A model generated the notes under the pieces. That model saw only the letters and a list, made by a program, of their open reading frames with translations. It was not told where the DNA came from and made no database searches. Positions 1 to 8,460 of a stretch of 64,000 bases of DNA are shown in pieces. The DNA is from Acidobacteriota bacterium (lineage in GTDB: Bacteria > Acidobacteriota > Vicinamibacteria > Vicinamibacterales > UBA2999). Numbering within the stretch: the stretch's first letter is position 1; each line of letters begins with the position of its first letter. A program made the translations under genes and the position numbers. The DNA is taken from positions 253,001 to 317,000 of the forward strand of contig JAUYQQ010000008.1 of NCBI GenBank assembly GCA_030697165.1. Direction: 5' to 3'.

Positions 1-2
1 AG

Positions 3-596
3 AACGTGGTGGCGGAGCCGGTAATCGCGGTCTATCACCCGATGGAGCAGGAGATGTTCCAGGGACGGCTGTTCGTGCACGCCGCCACCGATCCCTACGC
101 GCTGGTGCCGCCGGTCACGAAGCTCATCCGCGACCTGTCGGCGGAGCAGCCGGTGGAGCAAGCGGCCACGCTCGAGGATGTCCGCACCGAAGTGCTGGCG
201 CCGGACCGGTTGAACGCCATGGTGTTTGGCGGCTTCGCCGCCGTCGCGCTCACGATTGCCGTGGTCGGGGTGGCCGGCGTGCTGGCCTTCTCGGTGAGCG
301 CGCGCACCCGCGAATTTGGCGTGCGGCTGGCCATTGGCTCGACGCCGTCGAGCCTGCTGGCGAAGATTCTCGCTGAAGGCGCCGTGATTGCCGGACTCGG
401 CGTCGCCGCGGGCGTTGTTGGCGGGCTGGCGCTGGCGCGATTCGCCGGCGGGTTCATCGGCGAGCTGAGCATGCCCGGACCGGCGCCGCTGGCCGGCGCC
501 GCGCTGCTCCTGATGGCCGCGGCAGTGCTCGCGTCGCTGATGCCGGCCGCGCGGGCGGCGCGCGTGGATGTGATGCAGGCGCTCAGATCGGAATAA
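3..596 (+). CDS. ADOP-type FtsX/MacB permease, C-terminal part (cut by window edge)
   Basis: The reading frame is open from the first complete codon, so the 5' part of the gene lies outside the window. The visible 198 codons hold the end of a MacB-like periplasmic core domain and then the FtsX domain: three hydrophobic helices at roughly residues 70-95, 118-145 and 155-180, with the FtsX-typical text REFGVRLAIGS between helices 1 and 2. The C-terminus ends ALRSE, as in the other ADOP permeases of this window. The family is known as acidobacterial duplicated permeases, MacB-like membrane proteins thought to work with ABC ATPases at the inner membrane; substrate unknown. Confidence 0.85.
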   Translation, partial: NVVAEPVIAVYHPMEQEMFQGRLFVHAATDPYALVPPVTKLIRDLSAEQPVEQAATLEDVRTEVLAPDRLNAMVFGGFAAVALTIAVVGVAGVLAFSVSARTREFGVRLAIGSTPSSLLAKILAEGAVIAGLGVAAGVVGGLALARFAGGFIGELSMPGPAPLAGAALLLMAAAVLASLMPAARAARVDVMQALRSE

Positions 597-658
597 CAGG
601 AGATCAAGAGTTAAAGAGTTTGGAAATCAAATGCCTCTTGAACTCCTATCCTCCTGTT
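595..658. terminator. Nested hairpin between convergent genes
   Basis: Starts at the stop codon of the permease. Outer arms AACAGGAG (595-602) and CTCCTGTT (651-658) enclose inner arms TCAAGAG (604-610) and CTCTTGA (635-641). It lies between a plus-strand gene end and a minus-strand gene end, so it probably terminates both. The same words recur after the stop codons at 29089 and 37598. Confidence 0.6.
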
Positions 659-663
659 AAGGC

Positions 664-1830
664 CTATCTCATGATCAGATCATCTTCATCCGGCACGTCG
701 GCCAGCTGCACCCGCAGGTTGCCGGCGTTGGTCGCGTAGAGATACGCGGTCGACGGCGCGATCAGGCCCGCACGCACCAGCTTCTCGAGCTCGCCGTCGA
801 AGTACTGCATGCCGTCCAGCACGCCGTCGCGCATGGCGTCGATCAGCGAGCGCCCTTCTTTCTCGCCGTTCTCGATGTACTCGCGCGTGCGCATGGTGGA
901 CTTCAGCATCTCGATGATCGCCATGCGCCCGCCGCCCTTCTTCGGCAGCAGCCGCTGCGAGATGAAGTAGCGGAACGACGCCGCCAGGCGCGCGCGCACC
1001 GCCTGCTGGTCGGCCACGTCGAAGGTGCCGACGATGCGCTCGACGGTCTTCGAGGCATCAATGGTGTGCAGTGTCGAAAACACCAGGTGGCCCGTCTCGG
1101 CCGCCGTCAGCGCGATCTCAATCGTCTCGCGATCGCGCATTTCGCCGACCAGGATCACCTTCGGCGCCTGGCGCAACGCGGCCCGCAGCGCCAGCGCGAA
1201 GGTCGGCGTGTCGGTATGCAGCTCGCGCTGGTGGACCGTGCCCTTCTTGTGCTTGTGCAGGAACTCGATCGGATCCTCGATGGTGAGAATGTGCTCAGCG
1301 CGGCTCTCGTTGATGAGGTCGATAATCGCGGCCAGCGTGGACGACTTGCCCGATCCGGTGGGCCCGGTCACCAGCACGATGCCGTTCTTCAAGGTCGCCG
1401 TATCGGCAATCGCCGGCGGCAGGTTGAGCTCGGCAATACTCGGAATGCGCGACGCGATCATGCGCATGACGATGGCGTAGGTGTTGCGCTGGCGGAAGAC
1501 GTTGACGCGGAAGCGGCACCGTTCGGGCAGCACGTACGACAAGTCGCAGGCGCCCTGGTCCTTCAGCGTGCCGAGCAGGTATTGGTTATCGTTGATCAGG
1601 TCGCAGGCGACGCCGGCCGTGTCTTCGGCGCGCAAGATGGGCATTTCGGCAATCTCGACCGGCACCAGGTCGCCGTGGCGCTCCACTTGCGGCGGCCGGC
1701 CCGGCGACAGGACCAGGTCGCTGATGCCGTCGCCCGAATCGATCATCTGCTGGATGAGGGCCGGTGTGGCCAGGGCGCGGGCGGTGCTCGCGCCGAACAT
1801 GGTCTCGCTCAGAGGGGAAGCGGTGGTCAT
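664..1830 (-). CDS. Type IV pilus retraction ATPase, PilT/PilU family
   Basis: A 388-residue secretion ATPase of the GspE/PilT superfamily. The N-terminal PAS-like half is followed by Walker A GPTGSGKSS (about residues 156-164), the Asp box around LTIEDPIEF, Walker B VILVGEMRD and the His box TGHLVFSTLHT. The C-terminus lacks a clear AIRNLIRE motif, which separates PilU-like proteins from true PilT; I therefore lean to a PilU-like accessory retraction ATPase. Such hexameric ATPases sit at the cytoplasmic base of the type IV pilus and drive depolymerisation (twitching, DNA uptake). The next gene on the same strand, 73 bases upstream, encodes a PEGA-domain membrane protein. No pilin or assembly gene is in the window. 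Confidence 0.9.
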   Translation of the reverse strand: MTTASPLSETMFGASTARALATPALIQQMIDSGDGISDLVLSPGRPPQVERHGDLVPVEIAEMPILRAEDTAGVACDLINDNQYLLGTLKDQGACDLSYVLPERCRFRVNVFRQRNTYAIVMRMIASRIPSIAELNLPPAIADTATLKNGIVLVTGPTGSGKSSTLAAIIDLINESRAEHILTIEDPIEFLHKHKKGTVHQRELHTDTPTFALALRAALRQAPKVILVGEMRDRETIEIALTAAETGHLVFSTLHTIDASKTVERIVGTFDVADQQAVRARLAASFRYFISQRLLPKKGGGRMAIIEMLKSTMRTREYIENGEKEGRSLIDAMRDGVLDGMQYFDGELEKLVRAGLIAPSTAYLYATNAGNLRVQLADVPDEDDLIMR

Positions 1831-1903
1831 AGTGGCGCCGCTAGCTTATCGCAACGCGTTAGCCCGAGACCTCTCACGCGGGCAGAAACTGGCCGGGATG
1901 AGC

Positions 1904-2662
1904 TTAAGGGCGCGGCACGGGCGAATCGTCCCGCTCGAGCGCCACGCTGACCCGCGTGACCTGGTTCGCGGGCACCGTCACCACGCGAGTGAAGCGCCGA
2001 TAGCCCGCGCGCTCAATCCACACCAGGTGCGAGCCCGCCCGCAGCCCCGACAAGCGGACGGGTGCCTTGCCCACGCTCCGTCGGTTGATGAAGACTTCCC
2101 CGCCCGTGGGCACGGCCTCAATCGACAGCGTTCCGACAAACTGTGCTCGAGGCTCGGGTTCGGTGCGCTGCGGCGCGCGCGCTCGAACAACAGGTCTCGG
2201 AGCGGGAACTGGGGGCCTGGCTTCCGTCGTGGGTTCCGGTTCCGTGATGGCCGGCGGCGGGTCAACGGCCGCCGCCCTCGCCGGCTCGACGGCTGCGACA
2301 ATGGGTGGCGCCACGGAAGGAATGGAACGCCAACCCACGGTCACGAGCGCGACCAGGCAGGCCGCGGCAAGACCAAGGGTGACGGCAGACCGGCGCGCCC
2401 GGGCGCGATTGTCCTTGGCAGCGCTGACTAAGGTCGCCACCTCACGCTTCAGTGCCGCGGCGTCTCGTCTTGATTCGCGCAGCAAGCGCTCGGCGGTTTC
2501 GGCGCGGTGAACGAGCGCGGCCCGCTCCGGAGTGGCGCGGGCCGGTTCGATTTCTATCGGGATTTCGACTTGCGGCGCGAGTGCGGCTTCGGGCTGCGGC
2601 TCGGTCGCGAACAACAGCAACGGATCGGAATCAGCAGACTCGTCGTCGGGACGCTGTGACAC
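1904..2662 (-). CDS. PEGA-domain membrane protein
   Basis: I place the start at a GTG (2660-2662) preceded by GGAGG with 5-base spacing; the frame is open further upstream but without a site. The 252-aa product has an acidic, Glu/Pro/Ala-rich N-terminus, a coiled-coil-like Arg/Glu/Ala stretch, one transmembrane helix near residues 92-112, a Pro/Ala-rich linker and a C-terminal PEGA domain of about 70 residues beginning near GTLSIEAVPTGGEVFINRRS. PEGA domains are beta-sandwich modules found on the outside of the cytoplasmic membrane, often at the end of Ser/Thr kinases or envelope proteins. There is no kinase domain here. Function unknown. Confidence 0.75.
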   Translation of the reverse strand: MSQRPDDESADSDPLLLFATEPQPEAALAPQVEIPIEIEPARATPERAALVHRAETAERLLRESRRDAAALKREVATLVSAAKDNRARARRSAVTLGLAAACLVALVTVGWRSIPSVAPPIVAAVEPARAAAVDPPPAITEPEPTTEARPPVPAPRPVVRARAPQRTEPEPRAQFVGTLSIEAVPTGGEVFINRRSVGKAPVRLSGLRAGSHLVWIERAGYRRFTRVVTVPANQVTRVSVALERDDSPVPRP

Positions 2663-2716
2663 ATGGGCCTCCGGGGCCTTTGGGTCATTGCGACTCCCGT
2701 GCCAGCGGCACACTGA

Positions 2717-2881
2717 TCAGGCGGATTGCTTTTCGGCCGCCTTCAGCTTCATCTCGTTCTGGCCCTGAAGGATCGAGCACCACTGCTTGTGGTCTGCCAC
2801 CGGCATGCCACATTCGACGCAGACCTGGACGCGCTGCTTCGGCGATTCGCTCTTCCCCAACAGACGATTCAAAAACGACAT
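2717..2881 (-). CDS. 54-aa putative zinc-binding small protein
   Basis: A short gene that ordinary length cut-offs miss. The ATG at 2879-2881 is preceded by GGAGGGG at good spacing. The product begins MSFLNRLLGKSESPKQRVQV, then has Cys21, Cys24, His31 and Cys35 (CVEC ... H ... C), and ends in a Lys/Glu-rich tail. The C-x2-C-x6-H-x3-C arrangement looks like a small zinc knuckle. It lies 54 bases upstream of the PEGA gene on the same strand, so the two may be co-transcribed. I do not recognise a family; function unknown. Supported by codon-like composition, a strong ribosome site and the clustered cysteines. Confidence 0.65.
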   Translation of the reverse strand: MSFLNRLLGKSESPKQRVQVCVECGMPVADHKQWCSILQGQNEMKLKAAEKQSA

Positions 2882-2908
2882 GACCCCTCCGGCCAATTAT
2901 CTGCACCT

Positions 2909-2960
2909 GGCACCCTGGCACCCTGGCACCCTAGGCACCTTAGGCACCCTAGGCACCCTA
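2909..2960. repeat. Tandem GGCACCCT(A) array
   Basis: Two 8-base units GGCACCCT followed by four 9-base units GGCACC(C/T)TA. The array lies between the 54-aa gene and a frameshifted remnant. The word GGCACC with a CTGA or CCTA tail recurs in the array at 53167-53221. Confidence 0.85.
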
Positions 2961-3273
2961 GCTTTTGATTACGTAAGACGGTCCGAATCGGTTCAGGGTT
3001 GGCACTTCCCGATCGTTGACCTCAAGGACAAGTACCGCCTACGCCGCGCCGACATCGTCGACTCCCGCGCCGGCTATGTGACCGCCACCGACCAGGCATG
3101 CGCGGCCGGGCACCTCCGAAGCCTATATCTACCCGAAGTGCCGTGATGGCCGGGTCGTCGCCGACTTCGTGCGGCTCGACAAGGGCCATACCGAAGGGCT
3201 CGAGCCGAGCGTGCTGGAAGAGATCGTCAAGCTGATGGTCAGCGTGCGCGGCGGCAAGGCCCGCGCGCGATAG
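2961..3273 (+). pseudogene. Frameshifted remnant of an unrecognised gene
   Basis: Two frames each carry protein-like text. The first, to about 3090, reads WHFPIVDLKDKYRLRRADIV and on to GYVTATDQ. The second, from about 3095 to the TAG at 3271-3273, reads [20 protein letters not shown] and ends in a Lys/Arg-rich tail. A single indel near 3090-3110 would join them into one protein of about 100 residues. No start codon or ribosome site is evident, and the tandem array abuts the 5' side. I do not recognise the family. A sequencing error is possible. Confidence 0.4.
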
Positions 3274-3325
3274 CGGGGGTGGCCGTCCCAACCCCGGACC
3301 GGGGCGACCCGTCTAACCCCGCGTA

Positions 3326-5812
3326 ATGAACGACCTGAAGCTCGCCGTCCGCGGCCTGTTCCGCAGCCCGCTGTTCTCGATCGTCGCCGTCCTGTCCTTG
3401 GCCCTGGGAATTGGCGCCAATACGGCGATCTTCACACTGATCGACCAGATCCTGCTGCGCAAGCTCCCGGTCAAGAACCCGGATGAGCTGGTCATGCTCC
3501 ACCAGCAGGGTCCGCACAGCGGCAGCAACATGGGCTCGCGCATGCACTCGTATCCCATCTACGAGGAGTACCGGAAGCGCGGCGAGCCGCTGGCCGAGGT
3601 CCTGGCGCGGCGGCTGGCCTCCGCCTCGATCAGCGTTGACAACCAGACCGAACGGGTCGAGGTCGAGATGGTGTCGGGTAATTTCTTCACCATGCTTGGG
3701 GTCGGCCCGGCGCTCGGCCGGGTCTTCAACTCGCAGGAAGACGACCAGGTCTACCAGGGCCACCCGGTGGTGGTGCTGAGCCACCACTACTGGGTCACGC
3801 GCTTCGGCAGGGACCCGGCCGTGATCGGCAAGAAGATTCTGGTCAACAACTACCCCATGTCGATCGTCGGCGTCTCGGCCGAAGGCTTTGCCGGGATCGA
3901 TCCCGCGCGCTCGCCGCAGATCCGCGTGCCGATCCAGATGAAGCCGGTGGTGGTGCCCGAGTGGGAATGGGTGAGGATGAACGACGAGCGGACGCGCTGG
4001 GTGCAGGTGTTCGCGCGCCTCAAGCCAGGCTACACCGCCGAAACCGCGCAGGCGCCCATGCAGGGCCTGTTCACGCAGATCCGCCAGCACGAGATGACGC
4101 TGCCCGGCGCGAAGAACTGGACCCAGTTCGTGCGCGACCGTTTCATGACCGGGCAACTCAAGGTCGAGCCGGCGGCGATGGGGTACTCGTCGCTGCGCAA
4201 CGACTTCTCCACTGCGCTGGTCGTGCTCATGGCGATGGTCGGCCTCGTTCTGCTGATCGCGTGCGCCAACGTCGCCAACCTGCTGATCGCCCGCGGCTTC
4301 ATGCGCCAGAAGGAAATTGCCGTGCGGCTGTCGCTCGGCGCGACCCGCGGACAGCTGGTGCGGCAGTTGCTGACCGAAAGCGTGCTCCTGTCATTCATCG
4401 GCGGCTCGGCCGGCATCCTGTTGTCGGTCGCGCTCACCCGCGGCCTGATCTCGCTGATTCCATCGGACCAGCCGCTGCTGGTGCAGCCGACCCCGGATCT
4501 GCGCATCCTGCTGTTCACGTTCTCGCTGACGCTGCTGACCGGCGTGGTGTTTGGCCTGCTGCCCGCACTGAAGGCAAGTAATCCCGATCAGTGGGGCACG
4601 CTCAAGGACACCGTGGGCGGCATTGCCGGGTCGGGCGGATCTTTGTTCCTGCGCAAGGGCCTGGTCGCAGCGCAGGTCGCGCTCAGCTTCCTCCTGCTGT
4701 TTGGCGCCGGCCTGTTCGTGCGCAGCCTGCAGAACCTGCAGACCACCGACACCGGTGTTGTACTCGACAACCTGGTGACGTTTCGGCTGAACCCCGCGCT
4801 CAGCGGCTACGAGAACCAGCAGGGCGTGAACTTCTACCGCGAATTGCTCGATCGCCTCAACTCGTCGCCCGGCGTGAAGTCGGCCGGCACCGCGTCGGTG
4901 TCGATCCTCGCCGGCGATGAATGGGACAGCACCATGTCGGTCGAGGGCCACCAAGCCGAGGAAGGCGAGGACATGCAGGCGTTCATGAACTCGCTGTCGC
5001 CCGGGTACTTCCAGACCATGGGCATCCCGTTCATCGAGGGCCGCGACTTCACCCGTGCCGATGCGAAGCAAGACGCCACGGTTGCCATCGTCAACCAGAA
5101 GTTCGCGCGGCATTTCTTCGGCGACAAGAGCGCCGTTGGCCGGCACGTCGGCTTCGGTCCGGGGCCCGAGGCCAAACTGACGATTCAGATCGTCGGGGTG
5201 GTCGCCGATTCGCTCTACGAAGGCCCGCGCGAAGGGGTACGCCGCCAGGTGTTCATTCCCAGCTGGGGTCGCGGCGGCGTGGCCTTCTACATGCGCACGA
5301 CCGATGCGTCGAGCAGCGCTTTCAACCTGGTGCGAAGCGAGGTCAAGCGGCTGGATGCCGGCATGCCGGTATTCGGCATAAAGACGCTGCAGGGCCAGCT
5401 CGACGAAACGCTGTTGAGCGATCGCCTGATCGCCATGCTGTCGGCCGGCTTCGGCTTGCTGGCGACGCTGCTGGCCTCGGTTGGCCTCTACGGCGTAATG
5501 GCGTTCATCGTGGCCCGCCGCAAGAAGGAGCTGGGCCTGCGGCTGGCGCTCGGCGCCGAGCCGGCGTCCTTGGTCTGGCTGGTGATGAAGGAAGTCCTGC
5601 TGCTGCTGGTCATTGGCTTGGTGGTCGGCGTCCCCGCGGCGATTGCCCTGGGGCGGTACGTGTCGTCGCAGTTGTTCGGCATCGAGCCGAACGATCCATG
5701 GATGGCCGTCTCGACCATGGCGCTGCTGACCCTGGTATCGGCGGCGGCGGGGATGATTCCCGCGCGGCGGGCGAGCCAGATCGACCCAATCCTGGCACTG
5801 CGGTATGAATAG
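3326..5812 (+). CDS. ADOP-type FtsX/MacB permease (duplicated)
   Basis: An 828-residue membrane protein with the classic duplicated ADOP layout: TM1 near residues 15-38 with LALGIGANTAIFTLIDQ, a MacB-type periplasmic core (about 60-270), an FtsX domain with three helices (about 285-410), a second TM/MacB core (about 440-680) and a second FtsX domain (about 690-820). The end IDPILALRYE is typical. ADOP proteins are abundant in Acidobacteriota; MacB-fold periplasmic domains couple cytoplasmic ATP hydrolysis to work in the periplasm (efflux, lipoprotein or signal handling). No ABC ATPase lies next to it. No clear Shine-Dalgarno sequence precedes the ATG. Confidence 0.93.
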   Translation: MNDLKLAVRGLFRSPLFSIVAVLSLALGIGANTAIFTLIDQILLRKLPVKNPDELVMLHQQGPHSGSNMGSRMHSYPIYEEYRKRGEPLAEVLARRLASASISVDNQTERVEVEMVSGNFFTMLGVGPALGRVFNSQEDDQVYQGHPVVVLSHHYWVTRFGRDPAVIGKKILVNNYPMSIVGVSAEGFAGIDPARSPQIRVPIQMKPVVVPEWEWVRMNDERTRWVQVFARLKPGYTAETAQAPMQGLFTQIRQHEMTLPGAKNWTQFVRDRFMTGQLKVEPAAMGYSSLRNDFSTALVVLMAMVGLVLLIACANVANLLIARGFMRQKEIAVRLSLGATRGQLVRQLLTESVLLSFIGGSAGILLSVALTRGLISLIPSDQPLLVQPTPDLRILLFTFSLTLLTGVVFGLLPALKASNPDQWGTLKDTVGGIAGSGGSLFLRKGLVAAQVALSFLLLFGAGLFVRSLQNLQTTDTGVVLDNLVTFRLNPALSGYENQQGVNFYRELLDRLNSSPGVKSAGTASVSILAGDEWDSTMSVEGHQAEEGEDMQAFMNSLSPGYFQTMGIPFIEGRDFTRADAKQDATVAIVNQKFARHFFGDKSAVGRHVGFGPGPEAKLTIQIVGVVADSLYEGPREGVRRQVFIPSWGRGGVAFYMRTTDASSSAFNLVRSEVKRLDAGMPVFGIKTLQGQLDETLLSDRLIAMLSAGFGLLATLLASVGLYGVMAFIVARRKKELGLRLALGAEPASLVWLVMKEVLLLLVIGLVVGVPAAIALGRYVSSQLFGIEPNDPWMAVSTMALLTLVSAAAGMIPARRASQIDPILALRYE

Positions 5813-5868
5813 CCAGCTCAACAGGGTGGTTGACAGGGCCCGGTGCGGGGCGTCAGAGTTACCCCGCC

Positions 5869-7014
5869 ATGCAACGCATCCTGATTACCGTCCTGCTCGT
5901 ACTTCTGGCCAGCCCGTCCTGGTCAACCGCTCAAACCGCCATCACCAGCGCCGAACCATTCAAGCTCGGCACTTTTGAGATCGCCGGCGACGAACGTATC
6001 GGCATCGTCCTCCAGGACAAGCTGATCGTCGACCTGAACGCCGCCAACCGCGCGCTCGAGCGCAACCCCGCCTATCCGCGCATCCCGATGCCTGAAGACA
6101 TGCGGGCGCTGGTCGGCCAGTACGAGTATGGGATGAAGACCCGCTTGTACGAGATCGTCAACGACATCGTCGCCAACAAGCGCGTGTCGGCGAGCCCGCG
6201 CCCGCTGTATATCCACGACCTCGCCGCGGTGCGGACGCTCGCGCCGCTGCAGCCGCGCAAGATCCTGAACGCGGCCGTGAACTTCTACAGCCACGTCAAC
6301 GAGGGCGGTACGCCCGAGCAGCAGAAGAAGGCGGCCGATGAGCGGCGCGCCTCGCGCGGCGTGCCGTACCTGTTCCTCAAGCCGACCGAGGGCGCCATCA
6401 TCGGCAACGGCGCCAACGTGATCCTGCCGTATGGCCGCGATCGCATCGACTGGGAAGTGGAGCTCGGCATCGTCATCGGCAAGGCCGCGAAGTATGTGCC
6501 GGCGAGCAAGGCGGCCGAGTACATCTTCGGCTACACCGTCACCATCGACGTGTCCGATCGCGGCGGACGTCCGCCAGACTCGCGTCCCGGTTCGGACTGG
6601 TTCGTCGGCAAGGGTCACGACACGTTTGCGCCAATGGGTCCGTGGATCGTGCCGAAAGAGTTTTACGGCGACCCCATGAAGCGGCTGCGCCAGACGCTGT
6701 CGGTCGGCGGCCAGCAGATGCAGGAGGGCCTGCCCGGCGACATGATTCACTCGGTCTACGAGATCATCGAGTACGGGTCGTCGATCATCACGCTGTTCCC
6801 GGGCGACCTGGTCAACAACGGCACCTCGGGCGGAGTGGGCATGGGCTCGGCCGTTCGCGGCAAGCCGAGCTTCCTGAAGGCGGGTGACGTGATCACCGCG
6901 AGCATCGAGGGCATCGGCACGTTGACGATGCCGGTGGTCGCGGAGCCGGCGCCGACGCCGGGCACCGGATCGTACCTGCCGCCGGTCAGCAGCTACCGCA
7001 AGCCGCAGCAGTAG
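5869..7014 (+). CDS. Exported fumarylacetoacetate hydrolase family protein
   Basis: I use the internal ATG at 5869 because it opens a good signal peptide (MQRILITVLLVLLASPSWS, then TAQ). The 381-aa product then has the FAH fold: AAVNFYSHVNEGG matches the family's N-Y-x-x-H-x-x-E region, and the metal site is visible as the Glu pair in DWEVELGIVIG and the Asp in VTIDVSD. Members hydrolyse C-C bonds in acylpyruvates or perform related hydratase and decarboxylase reactions, normally in the cytoplasm. A secreted or periplasmic member is less usual but recurs in acidobacteria. Substrate unknown. Confidence 0.85.
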   Translation: MQRILITVLLVLLASPSWSTAQTAITSAEPFKLGTFEIAGDERIGIVLQDKLIVDLNAANRALERNPAYPRIPMPEDMRALVGQYEYGMKTRLYEIVNDIVANKRVSASPRPLYIHDLAAVRTLAPLQPRKILNAAVNFYSHVNEGGTPEQQKKAADERRASRGVPYLFLKPTEGAIIGNGANVILPYGRDRIDWEVELGIVIGKAAKYVPASKAAEYIFGYTVTIDVSDRGGRPPDSRPGSDWFVGKGHDTFAPMGPWIVPKEFYGDPMKRLRQTLSVGGQQMQEGLPGDMIHSVYEIIEYGSSIITLFPGDLVNNGTSGGVGMGSAVRGKPSFLKAGDVITASIEGIGTLTMPVVAEPAPTPGTGSYLPPVSSYRKPQQ

Positions 7015-7113
7015 TAGCCAGTAGCCAGTAGCCAGTAGCCAGTAGCCAGTAGCCAGTAGCCAGTAGCCAGGGAGCAAGAGTTCCTCTGGCTACGGGCTAC
7101 GGGCATCTGGCTA
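7015..7113. terminator. TAGCCAG x8 array with inverted copies between convergent genes
   Basis: Eight perfect tandem heptamers TAGCCAG (7015-7070) start directly after the TAG stop of the upstream gene. Inverted copies follow: CTGGCTA at 7086-7092, GGGCTAC at 7095-7101 and CTGGCTA at 7107-7113; the last contains the stop codon of the minus-strand gene. Direct and inverted copies can pair into a long hairpin in either transcript. Confidence 0.75.
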
Positions 7114-8010
7114 CTTCTTGATTTCTTCCGCGACCCTCGCCTCGAGCGCCTTCATGGCGTTGGCGGCCAGCGCCCGGCAGGCCTGCGGATCAATGAACGG
7201 GTCCACGGCCGGTTTCGCGGCCCGCTTCTTCAGCTTGCCGGCCAGGTCGGTGGCCATCGGGTGCGTGGTGATCATGATGTCGCACGGCAGTTCACCGACC
7301 GTGGTGATGCTCTTGCGGAATTGATCGACGCGGCTTGGCGTCTTCGCATCGCCGGTGAAGCGGAATCCCGGCGCTGCAATGGCCGAAATGCTGTCGGCGT
7401 AGACCAGGTTAAGGCAGTTGCCATCAGCGCACGACTGCCACGTCCAGGTGGTGCTGCCGGGTGTGTGTCCGGCCGTGTTGTGCATCTGAATCGCCAGCGG
7501 TCCGAGGCGCACCACGTCCTTGTCCTTCACGACGCGCACGTTCTTGACCGCCGGGAAGTCGTTGTTGCCGAAGCCGGCCTGCGGATCATCGGGTACGGCG
7601 TTGCCAATGGCGAAGCCTTGCGCGCCTGACGCGCTCGACACGACGGTGGCGCCGCTGGCGCGCTGCAGGGCGGCAATGCCGGCGGCGTGGTCGTAGTGCG
7701 CGTGCGAGTTCAGGATCAGCTTGACGTCCTCGAGCTTGAAGCCCAGCTTGCGGATGCTGGCCGCGATGAGTGGCGCCGACTGGGAGAGGCCGCCGTCGAG
7801 CAGGACGTGGCCCGCTTCCCCGGTGATTAGCAGGGCCGACAGCCCCGCGGTGCCAACGTAGTAGGTGTTGGCGTAAACCTGGAACGGCTCGATCGGCTCG
7901 TTCCATTCGTCGCAGCTCGAGCACTTGATGGGTGGATCCGGACGCAGCGTGGCCTGGCCGGAGGACATCAGAACTGCGATCGCCGCGGCGATCAATCCCT
8001 GCTGGATCAT
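7111..8010 (-). CDS. Subclass B3 metallo-beta-lactamase-fold hydrolase
   Basis: A 299-residue protein with a short N-terminal signal-like helix. The subclass B3 zinc ligands are all visible: HAHYDH (His103, His105, Asp107, His108), His182 in TAGHTPGSTTW, and His250 in TTHP. The N-terminal region WNEPIEPFQVYANTYYVGTA is also B3-like. B3 enzymes hydrolyse beta-lactams in the periplasm with two zinc ions, but many environmental B3-fold proteins have other or unknown substrates. It is tightly linked to the lipoprotein gene upstream, whose TAG stop immediately precedes this ATG, so the pair is translationally coupled. Confidence 0.88.
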   Translation of the reverse strand: MIQQGLIAAAIAVLMSSGQATLRPDPPIKCSSCDEWNEPIEPFQVYANTYYVGTAGLSALLITGEAGHVLLDGGLSQSAPLIAASIRKLGFKLEDVKLILNSHAHYDHAAGIAALQRASGATVVSSASGAQGFAIGNAVPDDPQAGFGNNDFPAVKNVRVVKDKDVVRLGPLAIQMHNTAGHTPGSTTWTWQSCADGNCLNLVYADSISAIAAPGFRFTGDAKTPSRVDQFRKSITTVGELPCDIMITTHPMATDLAGKLKKRAAKPAVDPFIDPQACRALAANAMKALEARVAEEIKK

Positions 8011-8406
8011 CTACATCTCACCCACTTTGAAGGTTCGCTGGCCGACGGACACGCCGTCGAGAAAGATTTCAACACTGTAGTCGCCCGCTGGAAAACCCCC
8101 GGAGTTGACCAGGTGGAATTCGGTGCTGGCCGGACCGTCGTACGACACCTGCTTGACCGGCTCGTCGATCACCTGGGTCCCGAACATCCACTTCACGCCG
8201 ACGGTGCCCTTGCCGGCTGCCGCCGTCTGCACCGATACGTAAATCGTCTCGTTGGGCTTGAACAGGGTCGTGATGCTGGCCACACTGCGGTCGGGGTTGA
8301 GGGCACGGCCGACCTGGATGTTGGCAAGGCTGAGTGGCGCGTCGGCACAAGCAGTTGCCACGAGCATGAGGACGAGCGACAGGAGCGTGAACAGACGAGT
8401 CACCAT
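8011..8406 (-). CDS. Small putative lipoprotein
   Basis: A 131-aa product with an N-terminal hydrophobic segment and a lipobox-like VATACAD, giving a mature protein of about 110 residues. The body is beta-rich, with text such as YVSVQTAAAGKGTVGVKWMF and a C-terminal VEIFLDGVSVGQRTFKVG, which suggests an Ig-like or beta-sandwich module. Its stop codon touches the start of the B3 hydrolase gene, so they form a two-gene operon. Function unknown; an envelope partner of the hydrolase is an inference. Confidence 0.7.
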   Translation of the reverse strand: MVTRLFTLLSLVLMLVATACADAPLSLANIQVGRALNPDRSVASITTLFKPNETIYVSVQTAAAGKGTVGVKWMFGTQVIDEPVKQVSYDGPASTEFHLVNSGGFPAGDYSVEIFLDGVSVGQRTFKVGEM

Positions 8407-8460
8407 CCCATCTTAGCTTGCAAGAACCACTCCTTAAATATCCGCGCTAAGCTCGAGGTC

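Noticed and set aside
2909-2960. A CRISPR array or integron-like repeat
   Set aside because: Units are only 8-9 bases and contiguous, with no spacers and no associated cas or integrase gene.
7015-7070. A CRISPR or phage attachment repeat
   Set aside because: Seven-base contiguous units, no spacers; inverted copies point to a hairpin instead.
7111-8010. Calling the B3 protein a clinical-type resistance gene
   Set aside because: The zinc ligands support the fold, but environmental B3 homologues often have unproven or weak lactamase activity; no sequence feature here decides it.
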